DNA from: Littorina saxatilis
Lineage: Eukaryota > Mollusca > Gastropoda > Littorinimorpha > Littorinidae
NCBI RefSeq assembly: GCF_037325665.1
Contig: NC_090245.1
Span: 101,186,424 to 101,250,423 of the forward strand
DNA: 64,000 nucleotides
Direction of reading: 5' to 3'
In this document: positions 1 to 11,256 of the stretch, piece by piece
Numbering within the stretch: the stretch's first letter is position 1
Layout of the letters: each line of letters opens with the position of its first letter
Made by a program: the position numbers and the translations under genes
The notes under the pieces: generated by a model
The model's input: only the letters and a program-made list of their open reading frames with translations
Told to the model about the DNA's origin: nothing
Database searches by the model: none

Positions 1-549
1 CTATTTTTGTGCCAGGATTACTATTTTTGGGGCTGAGCATTACTCCAAAACACTTATGGGGGTAAACAGGTCTGATTAAGTGGAGAAGGGCAGGAGCATG
101 TGTAGTTTGGCTGTCAGAAGTTTAGCAGTTTGATCATGATTCTTGCAAGCAATCTACCTAAAGAAAATGAAGGTCTGATTCAAAGAAGAGTAATTCTCAT
201 CCTATGGTTTTTGGGGTGCCAACGAGCCCATAGTGTGTGAAATGACTGGTTGGGTTTTATGTGACAACTTGAAGGTAATGACCTTATTCTGCAAAGGTAA
301 ATTTTTAATGAACTCAACTTCCAGGGGCGGGAGAGGGTGGCATGTGAGTGATCTAAATGTTAAGGTTGGGTGTGTGTGTGTTGATCAATAGTACTGTAAT
401 TACAAAAACCAAAAACAAAACAAAAACATTTGTTTTGAGCGTAAAAAAAAGATAAGTACTTTTCTTCTATTTCTTAATTAATTGTCAAGTCCTTTTCTAT
501 GCAACAGTCTCATCCTCACTGCATGTTTCGTGTTCTCCCACATTTGCAG

Positions 550-733
550 GCTTTTGCGCTGAAGCCTGAACTGGAGGGGTTGTTCCTGGACCTGGCCTGC
601 CTGTGCAAGGCGGTGATCTGTTGCCGCGTGACGCCGCTGCAGAAAGCCCTGGTGGTGGACCTGGTAAAGCGTCACAAGCAGACCATCACCCTCGCCATCG
701 GGGACGGTGCCAACGACGTCAGCATGATTAAAA
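550..733 (+). CDS. ATP8B2-like: P4-ATPase (ATP8B-type lipid flippase), internal exon a
   Basis: This exon encodes the end of the catalytic P domain of a phospholipid-transporting P4-ATPase. These flippases move phospholipids from the outer to the inner leaflet, usually with a CDC50 partner. The translation contains [15 protein letters not shown] and then the hinge signature [11 protein letters not shown], whose aspartates bind Mg2+ in all P-type ATPases. The acceptor is tttgcag before 550 and the donor is gtaggt at 734. The exon ends in phase 1 (61 codons plus one base), which fits the next exon. Residues match the vertebrate ATP8B1/2/4 branch best from memory. Upstream exons (actuator, phosphorylation and nucleotide-binding domains) lie outside the window. 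Confidence 0.93.
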
Positions 734-1365
734 GTAGGTGCTCTGGCCAGGCAATCCAAATCTTCGCGATTTCGCGTTATTTAACTTCTTGAAACTCATT
801 CTTCCTTGAATGGATTGCCTGTCTGGCGGCTTGTTTTGGATTGATTTTTTTTGCAGTTTTCAGTGAGCAATTCTCCTTTTTGCTTTTACTGTGATTACGG
901 GAAGAGTGTGGTGTAAGGTGAATGTGAAACTTGTGAAGTGCCTTGAAGTTGTTTCAGTTTTGTTTTAACTGTTTGTTAATTAGGTGTGTGGGTGTGTGTG
1001 TGGGTGTCTGTGTGTGCGTGTATGTCTGTGTCCGTGTCTCTGTGTGTTTGTGTGTGTGTGTGTGCGCGCCCATGTCAATACATCAATATTGTGAAAGATT
1101 GCTAGATGAAAAGTAAAACTAAGATAAATGCATGTGTGTTGGTGCACGTAGCACTCATTCTTCACGGAGCATAACCATGCTGTTTTGATCTAGGAATATT
1201 TTTGTGCTGCCCTCTGAGCAGGTTTTTATTCCTGGATATGCTGTTCTTGTGATGATGATGACGATGATGACGATGATGATGATGATGATGAGATGATTTT
1301 CTGATGATGATGATGATGATGATTTTCTGATGATGATGATGATGATGATGTTTTTCTGCTGACAG
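734..1365 (+). repeat. Intron with (GT)n and (GAT)n microsatellites
   Basis: This intron of the P4-ATPase gene holds an imperfect GT/TG tract at about 983-1068 and a GAT/GATGAC tract at about 1246-1351 that runs to about 15 bp before the splice acceptor. The GAT tract alone explains the His/Ile-rich open frames seen on the opposite strand. Confidence 0.85.
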
Positions 1366-1589
1366 TGGCACATATAGGAATCGGCATCTCAGGGCAGGAG
1401 GGTCTGCAGGCGGTGTTGGCATCAGACTACTCCATCTCACAGTTCCGCTATTTGGAGCGTTTGTTGCTGGTGCATGGTCGCTGGTCCTACCTGCGCATGT
1501 GCAAGTTCCTCCAGTACTTCTTTTACAAGAACTTTGCGTTCACCCTCTGCCACTTCTGGTTCGCCTTCTTCTGTGGATTCTCCGCGCAG
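1366..1589 (+). CDS. ATP8B2-like: P4-ATPase exon b (membrane helices M5-M6 region)
   Basis: Continues exon a. It encodes [22 protein letters not shown], then the highly conserved [25 protein letters not shown] and a hydrophobic stretch (M5 to early M6) ending FFCGFSAQ. The acceptor is ctgacag before 1366 and the donor is gtcagt at 1590; the exon ends in phase 0. The junction codon with exon a reads ATG (Met), where ATP8B1 has Thr. This position varies across P4-ATPases, so it is not evidence of damage. Confidence 0.93.
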
Positions 1590-1859
1590 GTCAGTGAAAA
1601 AGAGGAACATGGTGTTTATGGTGATACAGAGGTACCTGCCATGAAAGGACAGCCTTGGGACCAGCCAGAAGTGTCCCTACATTGCAGGTGGCCTGTCATG
1701 GCAGGTATACCTTGGTAGATATAATAGAAAAAGGGAAACCAGAAGTTGTCCTCTTAAGGAAGGTGTCCTCTCATCAGAGGGGCCACACATGGCAGGTACC
1801 ACTGTACCTTGTGCCAGCTTGTCCCAGATGAGAATTGTTGAAAAGTTTGGCAGTTCAAT

Positions 1860-2020
1860 TGTGGTGTTTCAATCAATCAATCAATCAATATGAGGCTTAT
1901 ATCGCGCGTATTCCGTGGGTACAGTTCTAAGCGCAGGGATTTATTTTTTTATTTTTTTATTTTTATTTTATGCAATTTATATTGCGCACATATTCAAGGC
2001 GCAGGGATTTATTTATTATG
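1860..2020 (+). repeat. Dispersed repeat fragment (two degenerate 'gcgcagggattta' copies)
   Basis: Within the intron 1590-2393, a (caat)n run leads into a segment ending 'aagcgcagggattta', and a related segment ending 'aaggcgcagggattta' follows about 90 bp later. This is probably the 3' part of an old dispersed retroposon. No coding sequence is seen. Confidence 0.45.
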
Positions 2021-2393
2021 TTTCAAGAGGTCCTACTCCCTGAGCTGTTCCTTCTGAAACAGCAAAGATTTAAACTCTAAATGGAATGGATGAGAAGAAT
2101 GGGGAGGGACAGAGAATGAAGATTTCAGTACATGTACACTGTAAAATGTTTGAGATAAAATCAGCCGAATAAAATATATTGCATGGGAATTGTTTCAAAG
2201 TCAGTTTGAAATTTATGCACTGACAAATGCATAAATGACTTTTTTTTTAATTTGAAATAATTTGTTTGTTTGTTTTGAAGATGATTTGGAATAGAAGGAA
2301 GTAAGGTTGATGTTTGACAGAGTTTTTTCTTCGTTTTGATCTTGCTCTGATTGAAAGGATGACGGATACAGAACGTCTGTTGTGTTGTTACAG

Positions 2394-2477
2394 ACTCTGT
2401 TTGACCCCTACTTCATCTCCCTGTACAACGTGTTCTACACCTCTCTACCTATCCTGGTCCTTGGCATCTTTGATCAG
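2394..2477 (+). CDS. ATP8B2-like: P4-ATPase exon c (28 codons)
   Basis: A short in-phase exon encoding TLFDPYFISLYNVFYTSLPIL and then VLGIFDQ, the conserved loop and helix M6 segment of P4-ATPases (compare YFITLYNxVYTSLPV in ATP8B). The acceptor is tgttacag and the donor is gtacgg. The exon is 84 nt, a multiple of three, so it could be skipped without a frameshift, but the motif is essential to the family. Confidence 0.9.
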
Positions 2478-2717
2478 GTACGGCAGATTTGGCTATCATG
2501 CGTCTGTATCATTGACTATCAGACACTTCAGGCTATTTAAACTTGACAGGAAAGGTTTGTTTTATTTAGGAGAAAGGGAGCTACCACGACATTAGTTTGC
2601 GTCTTGATTTGCTCTTGGCATATTTCATTTCATGTTCTCTATTATCCCCATGCTGGCAAATTCGGGCCGCCTCCTCCCAGTGGAAAGCTAGCAGCAACAA
2701 GAGTCACGCTACCCAGG

Positions 2718-3152
2718 TGTCTGGGGGGGGGGGGGGGGGGGTGGTAAGGGGGGGGGGGGGGGTAAGGGGGGGGGGGGTGGGTAAGGGGGGGGTGGGTGGG
2801 GGGGTGTGGGGGGTGGGGGGGGGGTGGGGGGGGGGGGGGGTGGGTTCCTCTGTAGTAAACTTGTGCTAACAGATTGCATGTGGTTTGATAAGAGGCATGA
2901 AAACATGGAGGGGGGGGTGTTCCACTGTAGTAAACTTGTGCTGACAGATTGCATGTGGTTTGATAAGAGGCATGAAAACATGGAGGGGGGGGGGGGGGGG
3001 GGGTCCCACTGTAGTAAACGTGTGGTGACAGATTGCATGTGGTTTGATAAGAGGCATGAAAACATGGAGGGGGGGGGGGGGGGGGGGTTCCTACTGTAGT
3101 AAACGTGTGCTGACAGATTGCATGTGGTTTGATAAGAGGCATGATAACATGG
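2718..3152 (+). repeat. Poly-G tract and four tandem ~70-bp units in a P4-ATPase intron
   Basis: About 120 bp of nearly pure G (2718-2843) is followed by four tandem copies of a unit starting around 'ctgtagtaaac' and ending 'gaaaacatgga' plus a variable G run. The last copy lacks the G run and leads into the splice acceptor at 3168. The units look like serial duplication of the native 3' end of this intron. The strand can form G-quadruplexes. Confidence 0.9.
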
Positions 3153-3168
3153 CTTGTGTTGTGTTCAG

Positions 3169-3414
3169 GACGTAGATGACGCCCACTGTGTCCGCTACCC
3201 CAAGCTCTACGTGCCTGGTATCAAAGACGTTCTCTTCAACTTGCGTGTCTTCACCTGGAGTGTCATCGAGGGTCTCATCTCCTCTCTCATTCTCTTCTTC
3301 ATACCCTACGGCGCCTTTGTCTACTCGGTGGATTCTGATGGCATCGACAAAGCAGACCTTCAGTCGTTTGGTACGGTGGTGGCTGCCACGCTTGTGGTGG
3401 CTGTTAATTTAAGG
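3169..3414 (+). CDS. ATP8B2-like: P4-ATPase exon d (M7-M8 region)
   Basis: Encodes DVDDAHCVRYPKLYVPG followed by KDVLFNLRVFTWSVIEG, a hydrophobic helix with FFIPYGAF, an extracytoplasmic loop, and a helix ending VAATLVVAVNLR. The order and spacing match ATP8B proteins (YPKLYEPG, LLFNxRxF, FFIPYGxF). The acceptor is gtgttcag and the donor is ggtgagt, with the exon ending at 3414 in phase 0. The preceding intron is a G-rich tandem repeat whose last unit runs to within about 20 bp of the acceptor. Confidence 0.92.
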
Positions 3415-3465
3415 GTGAGTAGCCTGCAAAGATGGACACAAAATGAACTGATGTAGTGAAAGATG

Positions 3466-4231
3466 TACAGTCGAGATCATTTAACACGAAAAACGATAAG
3501 CCGAAAAAACCCATTACGCGAAACGTGTTGTCAGTCCCAATCATTCCCTTCATAAACCCTACTGAAAAAAACATCACAGCGAGAAGTGTTCACGTGTTTG
3601 CACGGCCCATTGAAAAAAAGAATGAAATGGTCGACGTAAACTTACACTTTATCACGAAGTCGGTACAGCTCTCTTGTGGTGTTTGCTTCTTGCGCGTGCA
3701 TATTCTTCCCGATAATTCCATAATCTCTCACTTTGGAAATTGGAGCAGATGGCACACAATTGTCACGGTGTATCAAGATTCTGAAACCACTTCCGAAAAC
3801 ACTCTACGGCTTACGCGCGTTTGTTCGGTTGGTCAGCACCGATCAACTCTGTTGAAGCGTTTATACTTAAAACGGGTATCTTCTATGCTTTAATCATTTC
3901 ATCACTTTATTGGCATGGAAACACGGAAAAAAGCGGCTTCCTTTGGAAATAGAGCCTTTTATTCGCTGTCAGAGAAATGAAGCGACCCGAAAGTCAGACT
4001 CCTGCGAAGTTAACAACAAGAAGACGCGGGCTGTATTCTTACACAAAATAGCACTTCCGTTCAAACTGAAAGCTGAAACCGAATCGCGTCAGCAGTTCAA
4101 ACGAGTTTCGCGAACATCGCAGCAAGTAAACCGATTTCAAAATAGTTTGATCATTTTCGTCATCGCGAAAAAACGTTAACTCAAAAAATAATATTGGTCC
4201 CTTTCATTTGGTGTAAAGCGATCTCGACTGT
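3466..4231. mobile_element. Non-autonomous DNA element with short CAGTCGAGATC inverted ends
   Basis: The segment begins 'cagtcgagatc' (3466) and ends with its reverse complement 'gatctcgactg' (about 4222-4232). The inside is A-rich with repeated 'cgcgaaaaac'-like words and no recognisable protein. CAGT termini occur in pogo/Tigger-type elements, but no transposase is seen, so the family is open. It lies in the last intron of the P4-ATPase gene. Confidence 0.5.
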
Positions 4232-4232
4232 C

Positions 4233-4657
4233 CCTGTAACAATTGAGGCTTGTTTGACGGACCCATCCCAGTAATGAAACCTGCTGGCCCTTGGTGAATC
4301 AATTTGACTAAAATATACCTGTAACAATTGAGGCTTGTTTGACGGACCCATCCCAGTAATGAAACCTGCTGGCCCTTGGTGAATCAATTTGACTAAAATA
4401 TACCTGTAACCATTGAGGCCCGTTTGATGGACCCATCCCAGTAATGAAACCTGCTGGCCCTTGGTGAATCAATTTGACTAAAATATACCTGTACCAATTG
4501 AGGCTCGTTTGATGGACCCATCCCAGTAATAAAACCTGCTGGCCCTTGGTGAATCAATTTGACTAAAATATACCTGTACCAATTGAGGCTCGTTTGATGG
4601 ACCCATCCCAGTAATGAAACCTGCTGGCCCTTGGTAAATCAATTTGACTAAAATATA
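4233..4657 (+). repeat. Tandem array, five copies of an 85-bp unit
   Basis: Five head-to-tail units start at 4233, 4318, 4403, 4488 and 4573 with an exact 85-bp period and a few substitutions each. The unit contains 'acccatcccagtaatgaaac' and 'ggcccttggtgaatcaattt'. It abuts the inverted-end element at 3466-4232, within an intron. Confidence 0.95.
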
Positions 4658-4958
4658 CCTGTCTTGACTCAGACTTACACGGACACTGGTGCTATTGAAC
4701 CATGAAAACCACATGAAAACAGACGCTGGTTTTGATTATATTTTATTAACAGCAAAGTTTTTTGTTTACAAATGCAGAATAAACAAAATTCGTCCCCACA
4801 TGCAAATATTTGTAAGAGAATTATATAATTTGTACCAAATTGATAAATATGCTCACAATATTCTCATGAAACAGACTCAGTTTATTAAAAAATGGATTCC
4901 GTATCAACAGCTAGTAACGGTTGGATAAAGACGACTGATGTACATTATTACAATAGTC

Positions 4959-5310
4959 GGGGCGGGGATGTAGCTCAGTCGGTAGCGTGCTGGATTTGTA
5001 TCCAGTTGGCCGCTGTCAGCGTGAGTTCGTCCCCACGTTCGGCGAGAGATTCATTTCTCAGAGTCAACTTTGTGTGCAGACTCTCCTCGGTGTCCGAACA
5101 CCCCCGTGTGTACACGCAAGCACAAGACCAAGTGCGCACGAAAAAGATCCTGTAATCCATGTCAGAGTTCGGTGGGTTATAGAAACACGAACATACCCAG
5201 CATGCTTCCTCCGAAAGCGGCGTATGGCTGCCTAAATGGCGGGGTAAAAACGGTCATACACGTAAAAGCTGTGGGAGTTTCAGCCCATGAACGAACAAAC
5301 AAACAAACAA
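4959..5310 (+). mobile_element. tRNA-derived SINE, full length, with 12-bp TSD
   Basis: The head is tRNA-like, with an A box 'tagctcagtcgg' and a stem-loop CTGGA-TTTGTAT-TCCAG (anticodon TGT, Thr-like). A body follows with 'gaaagcggcgtatggctgcc', and the tail is (aaac)n. It is flanked by a perfect 12-bp duplication, attacaatagtc, at 4947-4958 and 5311-5322, so the boundaries are exact. This is a LINE-mobilised insertion in a P4-ATPase intron; a second near-full copy lies at 52850-53228. Confidence 0.93.
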
Positions 5311-5799
5311 ATTACAATAGTCAATGTATTCCTCCGAGTTTCGGGACGTGCTCTGAAAATGTACGAAGTAAGTGAATATCACATGTGTGTTCAGCTCTGT
5401 CATTGCTGTGACTTATCAGTGACAATGCTTTTGAATGTGTTATTATAAATCTGTGCTTGCCTGAATAAAAAATTGTTAAAGAAAAAAAATATACCCGTCT
5501 TGATAGGACACAACAGTATTGTAGGTACATGTACCACCATATACAATCCCTCATTCATTTTGCTAGCTTTACAACCATGCTCTGAAGGCTATCTGTCAGT
5601 TACCTTGAGAAGGCAGCCTATTAAGGGCTTCATTTTCTGTTCCTTATCATGTTCTTCTTTGCGAATAATCTTTTGAAGTCATTTACTGAAGCGTGTTAGA
5701 TGGTAGGTAAGTCTGTTCATGCAAGGATCAGAGCCCAGACTGAACGTACTGTCACCTGTTTCATGCACATGAGCTAACTGGCGCTTGTTTGCCTTTCAG

Positions 5800-6510
5800 T
5801 GTGCGTTGGACATGAGCTACTGGACAGGCTTCAACCACTTTGTGGTGTGGGGTAGCATCATCTACTACTTCTGCTTTCAACTGGCCTTCTACTCGGAGGC
5901 CATCGTGTACGACTACGTGGGCACATCCTTCGAGGTGTTCGGCAACCCGGCGACCTGGTTCACCATGCTGCTCACCTGCACCATCCTGGTGGTGCCCATG
6001 GTGGTGTGGCGGTTCTACCAGACCAGCGTCAACCCCACGCTCTCCGATCGCGTGCGTCTGCGCCAGAGGATGCGCAAGTCCAAGTCGCGTGGTCGCGACC
6101 TCACAGTGCACCGCCAGTCCACATTCCGTCGCAGCCAGCGCTCCATTCGCTCCGGGTACGCCTTCGCTCACCAAGCTGGTTTCGGCGAGCTCATCACCAG
6201 CGGCCTGAACATGAAGGAGCGTGCCAAGGAGATCGTCACCACGCCGGTCCGACTCACCAAAATGCTGAGGCAGAACGCCAACCACGTGCCCAAGAAGTCC
6301 CCGACCACAGAAGGTCTGCCCGTCCCCGGTACCTCTCGCTCGGAGCCCGGCAGCAAGCAGCCGTCGCCGCGCGTCTCCAAAAACCTGGAGGAGCCCAAAA
6401 AAAGCCAATCTACAAGCTCCGTAGACTCTGTCAGCAGGCCTGAGCCTTCTCACAGGCCTGAGCCTTCTCCCTTGCCGCAGGGCAAGACCATCTTTGTGGA
6501 ACGCTTGTGA
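5800..6510 (+). CDS. ATP8B2-like: P4-ATPase last coding exon (M9-M10 and cytosolic tail)
   Basis: Encodes CALDMSYWTGFNHFVVWGS, the last membrane helices (YFCFQLAFYSE; TWFTMLLTCTILVVPMVVWRF) and a basic cytosolic tail. The tail has a conserved SGYAFAHQAGFGELITSG block as in ATP8B2, then a Ser/Pro/Lys-rich region ending ERL before TGA at 6508-6510. The acceptor is gcctttcag. The five exons in the window total 1449 nt, giving 482 codons plus stop in one continuous frame. The tail after the FGEL block is low in complexity and likely disordered. Confidence 0.93.
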   Translation, partial: CALDMSYWTGFNHFVVWGSIIYYFCFQLAFYSEAIVYDYVGTSFEVFGNPATWFTMLLTCTILVVPMVVWRFYQTSVNPTLSDRVRLRQRMRKSKSRGRDLTVHRQSTFRRSQRSIRSGYAFAHQAGFGELITSGLNMKERAKEIVTTPVRLTKMLRQNANHVPKKSPTTEGLPVPGTSRSEPGSKQPSPRVSKNLEEPKKSQSTSSVDSVSRPEPSHRPEPSPLPQGKTIFVERL

Positions 6511-9500
6511 TAGTCCATCAGGATGGGTGAAACAGTGGTTGGTGCCACTACACCGTGTCGTGTCTGTCGTGCGTTCATGGCTCGTTGGAGGACGGCTGGG
6601 TTGACGTCTCTCTTGTGTGATGGCTCAGTACTGGCTTTGCAAGGACTCAGCTCCGAGTGTGATAAATTCATCATTTCAACTCTCGTTTCCGGCGTTAGGC
6701 TTTACTCAGGCTCCTCTCGTTGGTGCATTGACATCTGGTTGACCTCATCTTCATTTTTTTCTACCCCTTTTTAATAGGTTTTTTTTATCAAACGATCTAG
6801 ATAGATAGATAGACTCTGACAAAAGAGAGCAGGATGAAGGCTTTTGTTTCCAGAGCTACAAGACGTCTTGTTTCTCTGCTTGTCCCGTCTCCCAGATTTG
6901 TCCCGAAATGTGTCCATCCCCCCACCCTCCCCCCAATTTTTTTTTCTCTATATAAAATACCAACAGTTACGTCCTGATCCCTTCTGGTCATTATTTGTTC
7001 ATAGGGCATTGAGAAGTTTTGCAGTTAATGCTTGACGCATTACTTTGTATAGGCGAATTTGTGAATCAGAATTTGTGAATCAGAAAGAAGCCAACCCATT
7101 GTGTGGAATTTTGACAAGAGAACAACAAAGGGATTGTTTAGAGAATGGGCAATACTTTCTGGTCGTAATTATGTGAACATAAATTATTTTTGTTGACGTC
7201 GTTGTTAATGGTTACTGTTACATATTTAAAGAAAGGTTTTAAAAGAAAAGAAATTTGTTGTATATTGTCATAATGCCATTGTTTCCTGGCCTCTCTGATG
7301 GGACTTGCTGCTGTGGATGAAGATGAACACTGTACAGTATCATTGTCAGATTCAATGCATGTATTTTCTTGTTTTATCAAAGTTTATTTTCGAGACTTTT
7401 TCTTCTTTGAACAAATGCAAGTTTCTGTAGCAACACATTTGTGAAGCCTGAGTTATGGCTTAGCTTTTGCTGTATGTACATGGTTTGAATTTCTGTTGTG
7501 GTCTTTTTTGTTCGTGATTTGGGTGGGAAAGGAAAACACACACAGCAGTGGGTAACTTTCTACTGGTTTGTTTGAAACCTGTTGACTTACAAGATTAAAG
7601 TTGAAACTGTGGACAGTTCTGAGAATATGCATTGTAAAATGTGTATATTTTGTTACAGATGTACGTTAATATAGTGTACATAATGTCTTGACAGCTAAAA
7701 ACATCATTCATGGTATTGTTCACTTCCCTCAGCCTCCCTGGACCCCATCCTCTTCTTGCCCCAAATGTGAAACTTGTCATTTGGAACAACTCCTGCAGCT
7801 GATCCACAAAAGAAATACAAAACATTAGGCTTGTTTTTAAAGAGCATAAACTGGTTTTGTTTCAATGGGCGATCGCAGATTTCTCACCCCTCTATGGCTC
7901 AGGTATTGTCAATTTTTTTTTACTGGACTTACATGAGATTCTGTTTTGGATTGCAGCGCTGAATGAAATTAGCTGTTGTCAGAACAACAATTTAAGACAT
8001 CAGCCTTCAAAGAGCATTTTGTACAAAACAGTACAAGCCTTGGCTAAAAAGATTAGAAGCTATCTGTGAAATTATCAGTATGAATTTGGTGTGATGTTGA
8101 AGAGGCGAACGGAATATCTGTGTCGCAAAAACAGTTGAGAACGGCATGGATAGAGGTATTGCAGTCAACTGCAACATTCACAGAAATTAATTGGGCAGAA
8201 AATGATAGCGCCCAAGTGCAAGAGTGCTTGTAGTGAATGTAAAATCCTGGATAAATTCATGATGTTTGATATGATGGTTTACGGGAGAAAAAAATATGTC
8301 TTTTAGTTTCCAAAAGTTTGGACAGAATCTGTATTTCTTTTGTGGATGGGCATAAACAACTGTGAATTTCATGAAGATTTGTTCAGAACTGTTGTTTACC
8401 AGTGCCTCAATATTGTTCATGCTGTGAACATAAATTTATTACAGAGAAAAACTTGTGAACCAGTCATAATAAAACATTTGGTCTGATTTTTTCATTGACC
8501 ATTGTTACTGTTGAAATTTGTCGACCATTCTAACTTGGATTATTTTGTGTGTGTGTGACTTCGCTGTATAAATTTCTATTTCCCCCTCCAGACTTGTTAG
8601 TAAACATGATCAACATTGTTCACATTTTGACATTGGTCGGGTCAACTTTATTAGAAAATGGCTATTGTATGTTTATTGTTAGAATTCCTTAGTCTTGTGT
8701 CCCTTTAATGACATTAAGATTTTCAATATTATTCTGCATCATCAAAATTCTATTTTTCTTCATATGATTTAAGAAAATTTGACAAGTCCTGTTTTTTAAT
8801 CTTTGTTTTTATTGTCTGTAAAGCATATTTAATTAAAAAAAGACTTAGATGTAATTTAGTATGTCATTGATGCAATGTGTTTGTTTGGCAGTTGTCACTG
8901 CAGCGGACTTGGCATATTACTGTAAATAGGCAACTTTACTATATTTGAAAGAAAATGCTAAAGGGTGAAATGATTTGTGTAGATATGGATTGTCAATTTA
9001 CTGTATTTTGAGCAAATGGTTGTGTACATAAATACCTCACCGTTAACTTAAATGAAATCCCTGGTCTCGTTCACCCGTTTTTTCCGTTGTCATCTTATGT
9101 TATTATAGGTAAGCATGCACGCATGTGTGCATGTTGGACAGGAAGACAACTGCGTCACCCTTCACAGCAGACTCTGCAGTTGTCTGCCGCTGAAGAGCGC
9201 GAGCTATTTATAGCTCGACGTTTCTTCTATGTAGCTGACACCTGTGAATTGTAGAGTTCTGTTTGTGGTAAGGTCTGGGTGCTGCTGTCTCCTTGTATGT
9301 TCTTGGGAGCCTTTGAGGACCCATAACAGTTTTTATAGGGCTATTAATTTAGCTCTAAAATTCACAACCCTGTTTGACCGGGCTTCACGCCCAAAGGTGA
9401 TTGTAGTGCTTTTTGCACTCAGTTACACATGCAGGAAGACAGGCAGGCAGACATGCGCTTACTGGCATGGTCCTTGTGGAGTTGGCATGCATACAATGTC

Positions 9501-9759
9501 ATTTCCTGGAAGCAAAAGTTACTGTTGTTTTGTTGGCGACTGTGGTTTCTTAGGGGATGTTCAGCTGTGCTGCACATCCACCTTTCTACTGTGCCACATC
9601 TGATCTATTCTATAATCACTGTTGTTCTTAGTGGTTTTCATCTATTATATGTTGGCATCACTCTCATTCATTCCCCATCAGTGCATCAGGAATCTGTTAA
9701 AATGGTGTATCTTTTTACCTTTAGGTCAGAATTTATATGGTGCAGGTGTTTGTCCATTT
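6511..9759 (+). other. 3' UTR and downstream flank of the P4-ATPase gene
   Basis: No coding exon could be supported here. The sequence is A/T-rich and largely unique, with a clear AATAAA at 8468-8473 as one possible polyadenylation signal; the true 3' end cannot be fixed by reading alone. A short (agat)n run occurs near 6800. Confidence 0.5.
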
Positions 9760-10010
9760 GTGACCCTTCACCACGGAATGAGTCACATGTCACCTTTGCG
9801 TGATTTTTATATTTTTAAATGTTCTTAAAGTGTTTTTTATGCTCTATCCAGTGGTGAAACCCGTTTTAGAAAAGAGCGAAAACTGTTCGAGTTATAAGCC
9901 TGTGACTAAGGTGACCCTCACACTGATACCTGACACCCCCCGGACGTATATTAGGCCTAGCGCAGAACCGCGCGAGGTGACATCCGACTCGTTCTGTGGT
10001 GGAGGGTCAC
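9760..10010. mobile_element. 251-bp MITE (family C), copy 1
   Basis: It has ~35-bp terminal inverted repeats that begin gtgaccct and end agggtcac. The flanks both read ATTT, suggesting a 4-bp target duplication. Copies at 10458 and 49160 have the same 251-bp length. No transposase is present. Confidence 0.85.
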
Positions 10011-10457
10011 ATTTGACATATGTATACTCTAGTATATTTTGTCATCAAGTATGTGTGCATGGTGAGTGAGCAAGTCAAACTGAATCTGAAGCATGTTCCG
10101 TCAATCAAATAGTGGGATTTTTTAGTCAAATTATGATGCCAGATGAGCCCTTATGATCATTATATATCAGTGTGTCCATTGGTTGTTCTTTTTATTATCA
10201 ACAGCCATCAAATTATCACTCTGGTACGGAAAGGTTACAACATTCATATATCAGTGTGTCGATTTATAATTGTTCTTTTTATTATCAACAGCCATCGAAT
10301 TATCACTGATAAGTTTCAACATTTGTTAGAGATATTCACCATCATGTGGCCAAAGTGTGAGGCAGAAAACCATCAATGGCCCTATTGGGACCACAGGAAT
10401 ATGGCATAACAAAACTTCTTAATCCTCCCGCAACATCAAAGCTTGCCCAAACAATAT

Positions 10458-10708
10458 GTGACCCTCCACCACGGAATGAGTCGCATGTCACCTTTGCATG
10501 ATTTTCATATTTTTACATTTTCCTGAAGAGTTTTTTATGTTCTATCCAGTGGTGAAAACCGTTTTAGAAAAGAGCGAAAACTGTTTGAGTTATAAGCCTG
10601 TGACTAAGGTGACCCTCACACTGTTACCAGACACTCTCCGGACTTATATCAAGCCTAGCGCAGAACCGCGCGAGGTGACATGCGACTCATTTCGTGGTGG
10701 AGGGTCAC
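10458..10708. mobile_element. 251-bp MITE (family C), copy 2
   Basis: Same family as 9760-10010. The 35-bp inverted ends match at about 34 of 35 positions. The flanking tetranucleotide is ATAT on both sides. An internal frame of about 70 codons is open here and in the other two copies. Confidence 0.88.
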
Positions 10709-11256
10709 ATATGTGGAATTTCCCAAACAGCGAAGCCCAGATTTACATCATGTAATATCGTAAGAAAACCAAGAAAATAAAAGATAACGAAGGGTCCAAT
10801 GGCCATCACGTTTAGTCATTTGTGCGTTGAATCCTCATTTTATATTGAACCGTTGGTGTGTGCCAGTGATAGTCTCCAGTCTACAAAAGTAGGATTAGTA
10901 AAAAAGCATCTGAGTGGTAAGCAAAAATGTTGTTGTTGTTTAAAATGTCAGAGGTTTAAATGGCACTAATTCAGTTTGGTTGAAAGTTAATTTACCATTG
11001 CCACTGGATATGGTCATCATGTGAAATTAATATATTTTGTGAAACAGCTTGCATGCATTTTGAACAAATGAAATGAAAATTGGTAGTGACTGTGATGAGA
11101 GCTTCCTTTTCATTTCATATGCTTTGACTTCAACATTTCATAGGGAAGAATGTACAACGTTTTCAGATATATATGAAAGTTTCGTATATTTTTCTTAAGT
11201 TTTGAGAGCGGTGTGATACAGTTACTTTCTTCTTTTGTGCATGTTCAACTTACAGA

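Noticed and set aside
733-1368. Met instead of Thr after the MIK hinge motif of the P4-ATPase as a loss-of-function sign
   Set aside because: This position varies among P4-ATPases, and the rest of the motif and reading frame are intact.
1162-1440. His/Ile-rich open frames on the minus strand
   Set aside because: They are translations of a (GAT)n microsatellite in an intron.
2642-3142. Proline-rich open frame with four repeated blocks (minus strand)
   Set aside because: It is produced by poly-G tandem repeats in a P4-ATPase intron; no splice or coding support.
4959-5040. Possible tRNA gene (Thr-like anticodon TGT)
   Set aside because: It lacks a proper acceptor stem and T arm, continues into a SINE body, and is bounded by a target duplication; the same holds at 52850 and 59471.
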